A stretch of 64,000 nucleotides of DNA from Rhodobacteraceae bacterium Water-Bin34 (GTDB lineage Bacteria; Pseudomonadota; Alphaproteobacteria; Rhodobacterales; Rhodobacteraceae). Under the pieces are notes generated by a model. It was given only the letters and a program-made list of their open reading frames with translations. It was not told the DNA's origin and ran no database searches. Below are positions 17,110-27,285 of this stretch, in pieces. The first letter of the stretch is position 1. Every line of letters starts with the position of its first letter. The DNA is taken from the NCBI GenBank assembly GCA_900197625.1, contig FZLS01000001.1, positions 1 through 64,000 on the forward strand, given 5' to 3'. Both the position numbers and the translations under genes were made by a program.

Positions 17110-18012
17110 TGACTTAATTAAAGCACTACAGTTTTTTATTATATAATCCATAAAATATATCATCTTGGGATCTTGTAATTTCTTATGTGGATAGAGACAG
17201 CCAATAATCGACGCGATTGGTGGAGTGCTGGGTAAAATTTCTATTAATTTTCCATTTTGTAAATAATCTTTAACCTCAAAATGTGGTCTATTTATTATCC
17301 CATACCCAGATAATGCCCATTCTGTTAAGACATCATTATCATCCGCATCAAATTTTCCTGATACATTTAATTTTTGAGAGCCATTTCTAGTTTTTACAGT
17401 CCAAAAGTATTCAGGAGATCTGGGGTACCGTAACAATAAACAATTATGTATACCATTTATCAATTCATTTGCTGTAGTTGGTGTCCCCATTTTCTCTAAA
17501 TATTTGGGGGCGGCACATAATGTTCTTTTGCAGTCAGCAATTTTTCTAAGTTTTAGATTTGAATCTGGTGGAGAGCCAATAAAGAATGCCATATCTAATT
17601 CTTCAGCTAAAATATCAACCTTCCGATCAGATAAGCGCATTCTGATTTCAGTATTTGGAAATTTATCAATAAATCTTGGAACTAAGGGAGCAATGACGCG
17701 CCTTCCAAAGCCTAAAGGAGCAGTAATACGTATAACACCTCTAGGCGTATCTGAAAATTTTGATATTGCATTTTCAGCATTATCTATTGATGTTAAAACC
17801 TTTTTTGCTTCTTTGTAAAATACTTTACCAACGCCAGTTGGAGTAAGTGACCTTGTTGTTCTATTAAACAGTCTAACGCCTAGATGTTTTTCTAATTCTT
17901 TAATTCGTTTACTGGCGACAGCTGGAGTCATTCGTAAATCACGACCACCTGAAGTGATGCTGCCCAGCTCAATAATCCTAGCAAATACTCGTAAACTTTC
18001 AACATATGCCAT
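17107..18012 (-). CDS. LysR-family regulator, divergent from xdhABC
   Basis: 301-residue activator-type protein: N-terminal winged helix (residues 1-60, SLRVFARIIELGSITSGGRD then MTPAVASKRIKELE) and a LysR substrate domain from about 90. The start at 18012 is preferred over a frame reaching 18096 because it begins at the HTH and has AGGAATTAAG upstream. It is transcribed away from xdhA; its own promoter (TTGTTG, 17 bases, TATAAT on the minus strand) overlaps the shared dyad, which suggests autoregulation. Purine or a purine breakdown product is the likely effector (inference). Confidence 0.85.
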   Translation of the reverse strand: MAYVESLRVFARIIELGSITSGGRDLRMTPAVASKRIKELEKHLGVRLFNRTTRSLTPTGVGKVFYKEAKKVLTSIDNAENAISKFSDTPRGVIRITAPLGFGRRVIAPLVPRFIDKFPNTEIRMRLSDRKVDILAEELDMAFFIGSPPDSNLKLRKIADCKRTLCAAPKYLEKMGTPTTANELINGIHNCLLLRYPRSPEYFWTVKTRNGSQKLNVSGKFDADDNDVLTEWALSGYGIINRPHFEVKDYLQNGKLIEILPSTPPIASIIGCLYPHKKLQDPKMIYFMDYIIKNCSALIKS

Positions 18013-18040
18013 CTTAATTCCTGTATCGGTTAAATAATTT

Positions 18041-18069
18041 ATTATATTTTTTAATATCATTTTCAACAA
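18041..18069 (-). promoter_or_regulatory. lysR promoter overlapping the operator
   Basis: On the minus strand TTGTTG (18069-18064) is followed after 17 bases by a perfect TATAAT (18046-18041). The -35 lies inside the dyad at 18061-18079. Confidence 0.55.
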
Positions 18070-18079
18070 ATTGTTGAAA
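18061..18079. promoter_or_regulatory. LysR operator dyad for xdhABC
   Basis: TTTCAACAA-A-TTGTTGAAA is a perfect 19-bp dyad. Its centre is about 65 bases upstream of the start point expected from the xdhA -10 TATAAT (18123-18128), the standard place for a LysR recognition site. The xdhA -35 is poor, which fits activator dependence. Confidence 0.6.
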
Positions 18080-18169
18080 GTATTTTTATAATGCAACGCT
18101 TTTAAGTGGTATTCAGTTAGGGTATAATTCTAATATTATTTAGCCATTAGTGTGTTTGAAGGAATGTAA

Positions 18170-19636
18170 ATGAAAATTCGCGATGAAATAAAATTTATAT
18201 TGAATGGCCGTGATATTACATTAAACGCATTTAGAGCTGAACAAACTCTCTTGGAATTTCTTCGCATAGACCAACAGTTGATAGGAACCAAAGAGGGTTG
18301 TGCTGAAGGTGATTGTGGTGCCTGTACAGTTTTAGTTGGAAGATTGGTTAACGGTGGGTTGAAATATGAAATTGTAAATGCATGCATAAGATTTTTAGCA
18401 TCGTTGGATGGATGTCATGTTGTAACAATTGAATATTTATCTGGGTCTAATGGCGATTTGCACCCTGTTCAAAAAGCAATGGTTGAATGCCATGCAAGTC
18501 AATGTGGATTCTGCACACCTGGTTTTGTAATGTCGCTATATTCATTATGGATGGAAAACCCAAACCCATCAAAACGTGATGTAGAAATTTCAGTTCAAGG
18601 TAATTTATGTCGATGCACAGGCTATGAACCAATCATTAATGCTGCATTATCTGTAAATAAATACGGTAACCCCACATTCGATCAATTAAATACAGAGCGT
18701 GAAAATATAATAAATAAACTTTCTAGATTACAAGATGACGCGAGAGTAGAAATTGGTGATGACAATAATAAAGCAATTTTACCTGCTAACATCGATGATT
18801 TAGCTCAAATACTACAAGATCGACCAAATTCAACAATTGTGGCAGGTGCAACTGATGTTGGGTTGTGGGTTACAAAATTTTTAAAGCCGATATCACCAGT
18901 TTTATTTATTGGGCAATTAACAGACCTCAAGAAAATAGAAGTGAATGATGATATGTTAACTTTTGGTGCTGGAGTTACTTATACAGAAATTCAAGATTAT
19001 CTTTCTAAATTCTTTCCATTTTTAGAAAATTATTGGGATAGAATAGCTGGATGGCAAGTAAGAAATATGGGAACTATTGGTGGTAATATTGCGAATGGGT
19101 CACCAATTGGTGATACACCGCCTATATTAATTGCTTTGAATTCAGACATTATATTGCGTAAAGGCAATCAAATTCGCATATTACCAATAGAAAAATATTT
19201 TATAGAATATGGAAAACAAGATCTTCAAAAATCTGAGTTTATCTTAGGCATTAGGGTTCCTCTGCAAAGCAACAACCAATTAAACTCCGCCTATAAAATA
19301 TCAAAACGACGTGAAGATGATATATCTACACTTGCAGTCGGTATAAGCATGAATATTGAAAATGGATTAATAAAAGATTGCCGTATCGCGTTTGGTGGTA
19401 TGGCTGCGACACCTAAGCGAGCTTTAATTACTGAGGGGTCTCTAAAGGGTAAAACATGGTGTTATGAAGCTATTAATGAAGCTTCAAAAATGCTTAATGA
19501 AGATTTTTCACCTCTTTCAGATTGGCGTGCAACAAAAGAATATCGCATGACTGTTGCTCGTAATCTTTTACATAGATTTTTCCTTGAACATGATTTGGAA
19601 ATCATTGAACCAATTCAGTTACATGCAAGATTTTGA
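18170..19636 (+). CDS. xdhA: Xanthine dehydrogenase small subunit (2Fe-2S and FAD)
   Basis: Electron-transfer subunit of molybdenum hydroxylase, 488 residues. The plant-type cluster cysteines are C44, C49, C52 and C72; the second cluster cysteines are C112, C115, C147 and C149 (CRCTGYEP). An FAD domain follows from about 185 with AGATDVG and GTIGGNIANGSPIGD. Start with AAGGAATG upstream. Together with XdhB it oxidises hypoxanthine and xanthine to urate. First gene of xdhABC, activated from the divergent LysR. Confidence 0.92.
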   Translation: MKIRDEIKFILNGRDITLNAFRAEQTLLEFLRIDQQLIGTKEGCAEGDCGACTVLVGRLVNGGLKYEIVNACIRFLASLDGCHVVTIEYLSGSNGDLHPVQKAMVECHASQCGFCTPGFVMSLYSLWMENPNPSKRDVEISVQGNLCRCTGYEPIINAALSVNKYGNPTFDQLNTERENIINKLSRLQDDARVEIGDDNNKAILPANIDDLAQILQDRPNSTIVAGATDVGLWVTKFLKPISPVLFIGQLTDLKKIEVNDDMLTFGAGVTYTEIQDYLSKFFPFLENYWDRIAGWQVRNMGTIGGNIANGSPIGDTPPILIALNSDIILRKGNQIRILPIEKYFIEYGKQDLQKSEFILGIRVPLQSNNQLNSAYKISKRREDDISTLAVGISMNIENGLIKDCRIAFGGMAATPKRALITEGSLKGKTWCYEAINEASKMLNEDFSPLSDWRATKEYRMTVARNLLHRFFLEHDLEIIEPIQLHARF

Positions 19637-19646
19637 AAGAATATCT

Positions 19647-21971
19647 ATGGAAAACGTAAAAAAAATATCAGGTAGAATTCATTCAAACCATATTCATGAT
19701 AGTGCTACGAAACATGTCACTGGTCTGGCTAAATATTGTGATGACATTACAGAACCTGTAGGAACTCTTCATGCATATCTTGGAGTTTCAGAAGTAGCAC
19801 ATGCTAATATAAAAAATATTGATTTATCAGCAGTTGAAAGTATCCCCGGTGTTATTGGAACAATTACTTCTTCAGATATTCCGGGTAAAAATGATATAAG
19901 TCCAACAGGGCAAAATGATGAGCCTGTTTTTCCAGTTGATAGAGTTCAATTCCATGGCCAACCATTATTTGCTGTCATAGCTAAAACGCGAAACATTGCT
20001 CGCCATGCAGCTAAACAAGCAATTATTGAATATGAAATACTTCCTCATGCATTAAATATATCTAGTGCTCAAGATTCTGATTACCCACACGTGACAGCAC
20101 CATTAAAATTAGAGAGGGGTAATATAAATAATTCCAAATCTAGTGAATTGAACCAGATTAAAAATCAAATTACCATCGGTGGTCAGGATCATATGTATCT
20201 TGAAGGACATATTGCATTTGCAATACCCGGAGAAGATGATGAATTGATTATTCATTGTTCTACACAACACCCAAGTGAGGCGCAGCATATGGTTGCACAC
20301 GTTATGGGCATTCCAAACAATGCTGTTACGGTTAATGTCCGTAGGATGGGTGGTGGATTTGGTGGTAAAGAAAGCCAAATGAATTTATTTTGTGTAGTTG
20401 CTGCACTGGCTGCAAAAAAATGGAACTGTGCAGTCAAACTTCGTCCTGATCGAGATCAAGATATGACATCAACTGGAAAACGTCATGATTTTGTTATTGA
20501 TTATGACGTAAAGTTTGATGACGATGGTCTAATTGATACGGTTGATAGCATTTTTTCTGCTCGATGTGGATATTCTTCTGATTTATCGGGACCTGTAACT
20601 GATCGAGCACTTTTTCACGCTGATAACGCATATTATTACCCAAATGTAAGGTTAAGAAGCCGTCCCATGAAAACAAATACGGTATCCAATACAGCATTTA
20701 GAGGATTTGGAGGACCACAAGGTGTTTTAGCAGCAGAAAGAATAATAGAAGAAATATCATTTGCCACAGGTAAAGATCCATTAGATATACGTAAATTAAA
20801 TTTTTACGGAGAGACAGATAGGAATTTAACGCCATATCATCAAAAAATTAAAGATAACATATTATCAAAGTTAATTGGTGAGTTGGAAAAAAGTTCCAAT
20901 TATCGCATGCGAAGATCAGAAATTAAAAAGTTTAATGAGACTTCCAGAGTGATAAAAAAAGGCATCGCATTAACTCCTGTAAAATTTGGCATTTCTTTTA
21001 CTGCAACTTGGTATAACCAAGCAGGAGCTTTGATACATATCTATAATGATGGTTCAATTCATTTGAATCATGGTGGCACCGAAATGGGGCAAGGTTTAAA
21101 TACCAAAATTGCACAAATAGTTGCAGATGCTTTTCAAGTGGATTTTGAAAGAATTAAAATCACAAAAACTACTACTGAAAAAGTTCCAAATACTTCTGCA
21201 ACTGCCGCTTCATCTGGCACAGATTTAAACGGAATGGCGGCATTAGATGCAGCTAATCAAATCAAAGAAAGATTAATAAAATTTGCAGCAACTAATTGGA
21301 ACGTGAAAGAATCTGAGATTAAATTTTCCTCTAATTTGGTTCATATTAGAGAAAAAACTATTCCTTTTAATGAATTTATTAAGATGGCTTACATGCATCG
21401 CACTCAATTGTCTGCAACTGGCTTTTACAAAACGCCTGATATTCATTGGGATAGGACTGCTGGAAAAGGTAATCCATTTTATTATTATGCATATGGTGCG
21501 GCATGTACTGAAGTATCAATAGATACTTTAACTGGAGAATATCGCATAGAAAGAACTGATATTTTGCATGACGTAGGCCGTTCACTAAATCCAATTTTAG
21601 ATAAGGGGCAAATTGAGGGTGCTTTTATACAAGGAATGGGATGGTTAACTTCTGAAGAATTGTGGTGGAATGAAAGTGGTGAATTAAAAACCCATGCACC
21701 ATCAACATATAAAATTCCTCTTGCTTCAGACATTCCTCGTGAATTTAATGTAAAACTTGCAGATTGGTCAGAAAATAGACAACTTACTATCAAGCGGTCA
21801 AAGGCTGTTGGTGAGCCACCATTTATGTTAGGAATTTCAGTTTTGGAAGCTTTATCAATGGCTGTCGCAAGCATAAATGATTATAGAATATGCCCTAGGC
21901 TTGATACCCCAGCCACGCCAGAAAGAGTTTTGCTTGCTGTGGAAAATATGAAAAAGCAGAAAAATTTATGA
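19647..21971 (+). CDS. xdhB: Xanthine dehydrogenase large subunit (molybdopterin)
   Basis: Catalytic molybdenum subunit of 774 residues. Landmarks include GGQDHMYLEGH near 175 (Q contacts Mo), RRMGGGFGGKES near 232, RGFGGPQG near 351 and the active-site Glu in KAVGEPPFMLG near 719-729. I chose the ATG at 19647 (GAAAGA upstream, 10 bases after xdhA) over ATG 19623, which would overlap xdhA, and over a longer frame from 19554. It overlaps xdhC by four bases. Confidence 0.92.
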   Translation: MENVKKISGRIHSNHIHDSATKHVTGLAKYCDDITEPVGTLHAYLGVSEVAHANIKNIDLSAVESIPGVIGTITSSDIPGKNDISPTGQNDEPVFPVDRVQFHGQPLFAVIAKTRNIARHAAKQAIIEYEILPHALNISSAQDSDYPHVTAPLKLERGNINNSKSSELNQIKNQITIGGQDHMYLEGHIAFAIPGEDDELIIHCSTQHPSEAQHMVAHVMGIPNNAVTVNVRRMGGGFGGKESQMNLFCVVAALAAKKWNCAVKLRPDRDQDMTSTGKRHDFVIDYDVKFDDDGLIDTVDSIFSARCGYSSDLSGPVTDRALFHADNAYYYPNVRLRSRPMKTNTVSNTAFRGFGGPQGVLAAERIIEEISFATGKDPLDIRKLNFYGETDRNLTPYHQKIKDNILSKLIGELEKSSNYRMRRSEIKKFNETSRVIKKGIALTPVKFGISFTATWYNQAGALIHIYNDGSIHLNHGGTEMGQGLNTKIAQIVADAFQVDFERIKITKTTTEKVPNTSATAASSGTDLNGMAALDAANQIKERLIKFAATNWNVKESEIKFSSNLVHIREKTIPFNEFIKMAYMHRTQLSATGFYKTPDIHWDRTAGKGNPFYYYAYGAACTEVSIDTLTGEYRIERTDILHDVGRSLNPILDKGQIEGAFIQGMGWLTSEELWWNESGELKTHAPSTYKIPLASDIPREFNVKLADWSENRQLTIKRSKAVGEPPFMLGISVLEALSMAVASINDYRICPRLDTPATPERVLLAVENMKKQKNL

Positions 21972-22819
21972 CAAAATATTTTAATGGATTCAATAATTTT
22001 TTAAATTATAATAAACGTGTAATTCAAGCATCAATTGTTAGAACTATTGGCTCCTCACCTCGCAATTCAGATACTGAAATGTTTATTAGTGAAACTGATA
22101 CTTTGGGCACCATAGGTGGTGGACAATTAGAATACTTAGTCATTAATCATTCAAAAAAAATGATAGCTGAGAATATAAAAAAAGATATTTTAAAAATCTC
22201 TCTAGGCCCTGAGATTGGTCAATGTTGTGGGGGCAAAGTAGAGGTTTCCCTATTAGAAATGTATGAGAAAGATAAATGTTTGGCTTTAAATCGCTTTGAT
22301 AAAAAAGATAAAAATTTACCTCATGTTTACGTAATGGGCGCTGGTCATGTTGGTCGTGCATTAGCTCTGCAATTACAGCATTTACCAGTAAGATGTGTTC
22401 TAATTGATAGCCGAGTTGATGAACTTGCAAAATGTAGCGCTGATGTTGAAACAAGATTAAGTGCTATTCCTGAAGAAGATATAAAATCAGCCCCAAGAGG
22501 AAGCGCATATGTTATTTTAACACATGACCATGCACTTGATTTTATTTTATGTGGAGCTGCACTTGATCGACATGATGCTAAATATGTTGGTATGATTGGC
22601 TCAAAAACTAAAAGAGTAAAATTTAAAAAGTGGTATCAGGTTAATTATGACAATAACCTTATAAGAGATTTTACATGTCCAATAGGGAATTTAAAAAATC
22701 AAGATAAACGACCAAGCATTATTGCGTCATTCGTCGCTGCAGAGGTCATAGATATGCTTTTCGCAAATGTTAATTTATCTGAAAACTACGATCTAAATTT
22801 AAATAAGGTAGCAGTTTAA
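21968..22819 (+). CDS. xdhC: Xanthine dehydrogenase accessory protein (Mo-cofactor insertion)
   Basis: 283-residue chaperone that loads sulfurated molybdenum cofactor into XdhB. The N-terminal XdhC/CoxI part has GSSPRNSDTEMFIS and GTIGGGQLEY; the C-terminal Rossmann part has VYVMGAGHVGRALALQL near 116-132 and VGMIGSKTKRVKF near 208. ATGA overlap with xdhB indicates coupled translation. A hairpin terminator follows. Confidence 0.9.
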   Translation: MTKYFNGFNNFLNYNKRVIQASIVRTIGSSPRNSDTEMFISETDTLGTIGGGQLEYLVINHSKKMIAENIKKDILKISLGPEIGQCCGGKVEVSLLEMYEKDKCLALNRFDKKDKNLPHVYVMGAGHVGRALALQLQHLPVRCVLIDSRVDELAKCSADVETRLSAIPEEDIKSAPRGSAYVILTHDHALDFILCGAALDRHDAKYVGMIGSKTKRVKFKKWYQVNYDNNLIRDFTCPIGNLKNQDKRPSIIASFVAAEVIDMLFANVNLSENYDLNLNKVAV

Positions 22820-22838
22820 GATAAGAATTAAATTTAAG

Positions 22839-22880
22839 TGGTAGTAAAATTTTTAGATTATTTTAACTACCATTTATTTA
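22839..22880 (+). terminator. Terminator after xdhC
   Basis: TGGTAGT (22839-22845) pairs with ACTACCA (22866-22872), and the stem can extend inward through AAAAT/ATTTT. A short, imperfect U-rich stretch follows. It also faces the end of the convergent DUF1127 gene. Confidence 0.5.
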
Positions 22881-22892
22881 ACATTAAATTTC

Positions 22893-23165
22893 TTAGATTT
22901 TGTTTAATTTAAAGTACTCTTTATTTATGTTAACGCCACGTTTGATAAGATGTTCAACACTACCTTTAGCAACTGCATTAATATCACCTCGGCAAAGGCC
23001 AATATCCGCTAAATCTTTATCTGTTAATTGCTTTAATTCATTTATTGTCTGACGATATTTTTTTTGGGTTTGTAATGATTTATTTAAATTTCCCCAAATT
23101 ACCGATAAACTTTCCAATGATGGAATTAACTGATTTAAATTTATTGTGCTTGATGCAAATGCCAT
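22893..23165 (-). CDS. DUF1127 (YjiS-like) small basic protein
   Basis: 90-residue protein whose C-terminal half carries the DUF1127 pattern ELKQLTDKDLADIGLCRGDI. Members are small, basic, often RNA-related proteins in alphaproteobacteria linked to phosphate, carbon or RNA metabolism; the exact role is unknown here. Start at the ATG 23165 with AAAGGAAAC upstream; a longer frame adds a poly-lysine/isoleucine leader unlikely to be coding. The N-terminal half (about 40 residues) is longer than in the shortest members. Confidence 0.75.
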   Translation of the reverse strand: MAFASSTINLNQLIPSLESLSVIWGNLNKSLQTQKKYRQTINELKQLTDKDLADIGLCRGDINAVAKGSVEHLIKRGVNINKEYFKLNKI

Positions 23166-23343
23166 CTTACCGTTTCCTTTATTATTATCTATTTTTTTTA
23201 TGATTATGATTTTTTTTTGGACCAAACAACAAACACCTTTGCAATTCCGCTATGCAAATTATGCAAACGTGAATTTAAAGTAATTTGAAAAAATTAATTT
23301 TATGATTTTGATTAAGCAATAATAAGTTTTAGTTATATCTTAA

Positions 23344-24111
23344 TTAAGAAAATATTTCAGTGTCATATGAAACCTGATCTAAATATAATCCATGTGGTGG
23401 GCAAACTGGACCACATTTTGATCTGTCTTTTGCAATTAATGCCTCATGAACTCTTTTAGGCTCCCAGGCTCCTGCGCCAACACGTTCTAAAGTTCCAATG
23501 AAGCTTCGGACTTGATTATGTAAGAAACTTCGAGCTCTAATTGTAAATTCGAACTCATTTCCATGCTTTAAAGTAATTTGTTTTATAATAATTTCATCTA
23601 AAGTCTTTATAGGACTTTGAGCTTGGCAAATAGATGAACGAAATGTTGTGAAGTCATGTTTGCCTATAAGATATTTTGCACTCTCCTTCATTAATTCTAA
23701 GTCTAAATCATGTTGGATTTGCCAAACCCATCCCGCATCTACAATTGCAGGTGGACGTCTAGTTAAAAGTCTAAATACATAACGGCGTTCTTTTGCTGAA
23801 AACCTTGCATGGAAATCATCTTCAACAATGGAACACTTAGTTATCGAAATAGGAGCTGGTCTTAAATGATAATTTATTGCTTCGGATAAGCGGAAACTAT
23901 CCCAAAACTTATTTAAATCAACATGTGCAATCTGGCCTGTTGCATGCACCCCCGCATCTGTTCGTCCCGCACCCTGTATTTCAGGTTTTTCAGGTGCAAC
24001 TTTTGAAATTGCTATTTCAATAGTTTCTTGCACAGATGGTAAATCACGCTGACGTTGCCAGCCATGATATGGTTTCCCATCGTATTCAATCTGAAGTGCA
24101 TATCGGGGCAT
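23344..24111 (-). CDS. truA: tRNA pseudouridine(38-40) synthase
   Basis: 255-residue enzyme that makes pseudouridine at positions 38-40 of the tRNA anticodon arm. The catalytic motif [14 protein letters not shown] is at about 47-60 with the nucleophilic Asp; the family segments [12 protein letters not shown] near 10 and [13 protein letters not shown] near 199 are present. Divergent from ileS across 282 bases. Confidence 0.95.
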   Translation of the reverse strand: MPRYALQIEYDGKPYHGWQRQRDLPSVQETIEIAISKVAPEKPEIQGAGRTDAGVHATGQIAHVDLNKFWDSFRLSEAINYHLRPAPISITKCSIVEDDFHARFSAKERRYVFRLLTRRPPAIVDAGWVWQIQHDLDLELMKESAKYLIGKHDFTTFRSSICQAQSPIKTLDEIIIKQITLKHGNEFEFTIRARSFLHNQVRSFIGTLERVGAGAWEPKRVHEALIAKDRSKCGPVCPPHGLYLDQVSYDTEIFS

Positions 24112-24215
24112 AAATTCTCGATAACTCTTAAATTACTTTTTGCCAAGTTATATTCTTTTATCTATTTATCAGAATTTAAACTGTAAGCTTTTTATTATTT
24201 AAAAAAATCAAATGA

Positions 24216-24224
24216 TGTTATGCT
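24216..24224 (+). promoter_or_regulatory. Extended -10 promoter for the ileS leader
   Basis: TG-T-TATGCT at 24216-24224 is an extended -10 element with no strong -35. It would start the transcript near 24231, about 29 bases before the isoleucine-rich leader frame. Confidence 0.5.
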
Positions 24225-24259
24225 AGACCTTTGCTTGCGTGCACATTATAAGCAATTTT

Positions 24260-24310
24260 ATGGAGCATATATTTAAAATAATTATTCGAATTATTAGCCC
24301 GGTGATCTGA
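24260..24310 (+). CDS. Isoleucine-rich leader peptide of ileS (16 aa)
   Basis: Reading frame ATG...TGA encoding MEHIFKIIIRIISPVI: seven of sixteen residues are isoleucine, read from ATA, ATT and ATC codons. It lies 84 bases upstream of isoleucyl-tRNA synthetase. Its last codons and stop form the 5' arm of a strong hairpin (24298-24327), the usual design of amino-acid attenuators in which ribosome stalling on cognate codons changes RNA folding. The ribosome site is weak; a GTG at 24239 in the same frame would add seven residues including two more Ile. PheM of the pheST operon is the classic synthetase precedent. Confidence 0.65.
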   Translation: MEHIFKIIIRIISPVI

Positions 24311-24387
24311 AAAAAAGATCTGCCGGGAGAAGTCGTTTGAGTATTCGCGCCGAACAAACCCCTACTGTAAATTTTCCATGACTGGAA
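24298..24387 (+). promoter_or_regulatory. Putative ileS attenuator: three stem-loops, last one over the Shine-Dalgarno
   Basis: Hairpin 1 (24298-24327): CCCGG/CCGGG and GATCT/AGATC around a GAAAAAA loop, overlapping the leader stop codon. Hairpin 2 (24335-24359): GTTTG/CAAAC plus TTCG/CGAA. Hairpin 3 (24374-24387): TTCCA/TGGAA, which buries the GGAA that serves the ileS ATG at 24394. The GGG of hairpin 1 could instead pair with the CCC after hairpin 2. No U-run follows any stem, so control would be at translation rather than by intrinsic termination. Confidence 0.55.
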
Positions 24388-24393
24388 CATGAT

Positions 24394-27282
24394 ATGAGTG
24401 CTGACACGCCTGATTATAAAGATACAATAAACTTACCAGTAACTGATTTCCCTATGAGGGCGGGTCTACCAGGACGTGAACCTATCTGGTTAGATCGTTG
24501 GGCGAAGATAGGTGTATATGAAAAGTTAAGAGAAAAAAAAGGTCGTGAATCATTTGTGTTACACGATGGTCCACCTTATGCGAATGGGCATCTCCATATT
24601 GGACACGCTTTAAATAAAATTTTGAAAGACATGGTTGTTAGATCACAACAAATGTTGGGAAAAGATGCTCGATACATACCTGGATGGGATTGTCATGGAT
24701 TGCCTATTGAATGGAAAATTGAAGAACAATACCGAAAAAAAGGAAAGAATAAAGATGATGTTCCTGTAGTTGAACTACGGCAAGAATGCAGAAAATTTGC
24801 AGAAGGTTGGGTCGATATTCAAAGAGAGGAATTTAAAAGATTAGGTATTACGGGCAAATGGGATAACCCATATTTAACAATGAATTTTCATGCAGAAGCA
24901 GTTATCGCTGACGAATTTATGAAATTTGCAATGAATGGTTCTCTATACCAAGGCTCAAAACCAGTTATGTGGTCACCAGTTGAGAAAACTGCACTCGCAG
25001 AAGCTGAAATAGAATATCACAATCACAAGTCGCATACAATTTGGGTTCCATTTAATTTTAAATCTGCATCAGATAAAATAAAAAATGCCAGAGTGGTAAT
25101 ATGGACAACAACTCCATGGACAATTCCCTCAAACAAGGCGGTCGCGTTTAATCCAAAAATTTCTTATGGCTTATATGAGGTCATAGAAACTGAAGAAGAA
25201 AGTTGGACAGCTCCTGGGCAACAATACATTTTTGCGGATGTTCTAGCTGAAGATACATTAACAAAATCTCGGGTACTTAAATTTAAGCGTGTTTCAGATG
25301 TGCTAGCTTCTGATTTAGAGAATGCTATTTGTTCACATCCACTTTCAGAAATGGACGAATATTGGTCTTATGATGTTCCAATGATTGATGGAGATCATGT
25401 TACAGATGAAGCTGGAACAGGATTTGTACATACAGCGCCTAGTCACGGTGCAGATGACTATGAATGTTTTGTCAAACGAAATTGGTTAGACAGAATGACA
25501 CATAATGTTGGTGAAGCATCACAGTTTTTAGATCATGTTCCTTTTTTTGCAGGATTAGAAGTATTCGATAGAAAAGGAAAAGAAGGAAAAGCAAATAATG
25601 CAGTAATTGCCAAACTAGTTGAAGCTGGCGGTATAATTGCAAGAGGGCGAGTTGAGCATAGTTATCCCCATTCATGGCGCTCTAAAGCCCCAATTATATT
25701 TAGAAATACACCACAGTGGTTTACTTCCATAGATAAAGAAATTGGTGGAAATAATCAGCATGGTAAGACTATCCGTGAACGTGCATTAACAGAAATTGAT
25801 AATGTAAAATGGACGCCTCAAACTGGTAGAAACCGTTTACACTCAATGATTGAAGCTCGGCCTGATTGGGTAATGTCTCGTCAACGTGCTTGGGGTGTTC
25901 CTTTAACCTGTTTTACTAGAAAAAACACTCTACCTACTGATCCAAATTTTATTTTGAAAGATGCTGAAGTCAATGATCGGATTGTGGCTGCATTTAAAAA
26001 AGAAAGTGCTGATTGTTGGTTTGAAAATGGGGCAAAAGAACGGTTTTTAGGGTCTAAATATAACTCTGAGGAATGGGACCAAGTTTTTGATGTTCTAGAC
26101 GTTTGGTTCGATAGTGGTTCAACACATGCTTTCGTAATGCGTGATCGAGAGGATGGAGCAGATGATGGTATTGCAGACTTATACTTAGAAGGCACAGATC
26201 AACATAGAGGGTGGTTCCATTCATCCTTGCTACAATCTTGTGGAACAAATGGTCGTGCACCATACAAAGGTGTACTAACCCATGGGTTTACGCTGGATGA
26301 AAAAGGCATGAAAATGTCAAAATCCGTAGGTAATACTATTGCTCCAGAACAAGTGATTAAACAATATGGGGCAGATATTCTGCGTTTATGGGTTGCACAA
26401 GCTGACTATACTGCAGATTTACGTATTGGCCCTGAAATATTAAAAAATGTTGCCGATAGTTATCGAAGACTTAGAAATACAATGAGATTTATTCTTGGGA
26501 ATCTGAACGATTTTAGTGAGTCAGAAAAAATTGAATATGCTGAAATGCCAGAACTTGAGCAATGGGTTTTACACCGACTAGCTGAATTGGATACAGTAGT
26601 TAGAGACGGTTATAGTGCGTATGATTTCCAGGGTGTTTTCAGCCAAGTTTTTCAGTTTGCAACAGTAGATCTTTCAAGTTTCTATTTTGATATAAGGAAA
26701 GATGTTCTTTATTGTGATGATGTAAATGGGACAAAGCGTAAAGCAGCTCGAACTGTTTTAGATATATTATTTTATAGATTAACAGCTTGGTTAGCACCAA
26801 TGCTATGTTTCACAATGGAAGACGTCTGGTTACAACGTAATCATGACAATGAAACTTCTATACATCTTGAAGATATTCCAGAGACACCATCAGATTGGTT
26901 AAATGTGAAATTAGCTTCAAAATGGGAAACTATCCGAAATGTAAGGCGTGTTGTGACCGGTGCAATTGAAGTAGAGCGCACAGCAAAGAATATAGGTTCA
27001 TCACTTGAAGCTGCTCCTGAGGTGTATTTCAACTCAAATATGAATTTAAAGAGCTTATCGGAAACTGTGGATTTTGCAGATATTTGTATCACATCGAATA
27101 TTAAATTGATTGATGAAAGCCCATCAGCCCAAGGCTTTAAGCTAGATGATATCCCTGATATTGAAGTAATCTTTAAGAAAGCGGATGGTGAAAAATGCAT
27201 GCGTTGTTGGAAGATTACTTCAGAAGTGGGAAAACAAAAACATGAAGGTTGCTGCCAACGTTGTAGTGATGCATTAGGTTAA
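24394..27282 (+). CDS. ileS: Isoleucyl-tRNA synthetase
   Basis: Class I synthetase of 962 residues that charges tRNA-Ile. The HIGH-type motif is in [15 protein letters not shown] near 60-74, an editing domain with WTTTPWT near 237 and [18 protein letters not shown] near 338, KMSKS in [12 protein letters not shown] near 638, and C-terminal zinc cysteines in CMRCWK and CCQRC. ATG at 24394 with GGAA six bases upstream. Full family length. A long structured leader with an Ile-rich frame precedes it; the DMT transporter gene follows after three bases. Confidence 0.97.
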   Translation: MSADTPDYKDTINLPVTDFPMRAGLPGREPIWLDRWAKIGVYEKLREKKGRESFVLHDGPPYANGHLHIGHALNKILKDMVVRSQQMLGKDARYIPGWDCHGLPIEWKIEEQYRKKGKNKDDVPVVELRQECRKFAEGWVDIQREEFKRLGITGKWDNPYLTMNFHAEAVIADEFMKFAMNGSLYQGSKPVMWSPVEKTALAEAEIEYHNHKSHTIWVPFNFKSASDKIKNARVVIWTTTPWTIPSNKAVAFNPKISYGLYEVIETEEESWTAPGQQYIFADVLAEDTLTKSRVLKFKRVSDVLASDLENAICSHPLSEMDEYWSYDVPMIDGDHVTDEAGTGFVHTAPSHGADDYECFVKRNWLDRMTHNVGEASQFLDHVPFFAGLEVFDRKGKEGKANNAVIAKLVEAGGIIARGRVEHSYPHSWRSKAPIIFRNTPQWFTSIDKEIGGNNQHGKTIRERALTEIDNVKWTPQTGRNRLHSMIEARPDWVMSRQRAWGVPLTCFTRKNTLPTDPNFILKDAEVNDRIVAAFKKESADCWFENGAKERFLGSKYNSEEWDQVFDVLDVWFDSGSTHAFVMRDREDGADDGIADLYLEGTDQHRGWFHSSLLQSCGTNGRAPYKGVLTHGFTLDEKGMKMSKSVGNTIAPEQVIKQYGADILRLWVAQADYTADLRIGPEILKNVADSYRRLRNTMRFILGNLNDFSESEKIEYAEMPELEQWVLHRLAELDTVVRDGYSAYDFQGVFSQVFQFATVDLSSFYFDIRKDVLYCDDVNGTKRKAARTVLDILFYRLTAWLAPMLCFTMEDVWLQRNHDNETSIHLEDIPETPSDWLNVKLASKWETIRNVRRVVTGAIEVERTAKNIGSSLEAAPEVYFNSNMNLKSLSETVDFADICITSNIKLIDESPSAQGFKLDDIPDIEVIFKKADGEKCMRCWKITSEVGKQKHEGCCQRCSDALG

Positions 27283-27285
27283 TAT

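Noticed and set aside
24325-24390. Glycine-riboswitch-like strings (GGGAGAAG ... CGCCGAA) in the ileS leader
   Set aside because: The resemblance is partial: the conserved CUCUCAGG-GGAC part is missing and the same bases fold into hairpins that fit the Ile-leader model better. ileS is not a usual glycine riboswitch target.
24231-24393. T-box leader for ileS
   Set aside because: No T-box sequence (AGGGUGGNACCGCG-like) or antiterminator is present, and T-boxes are rare in this class.
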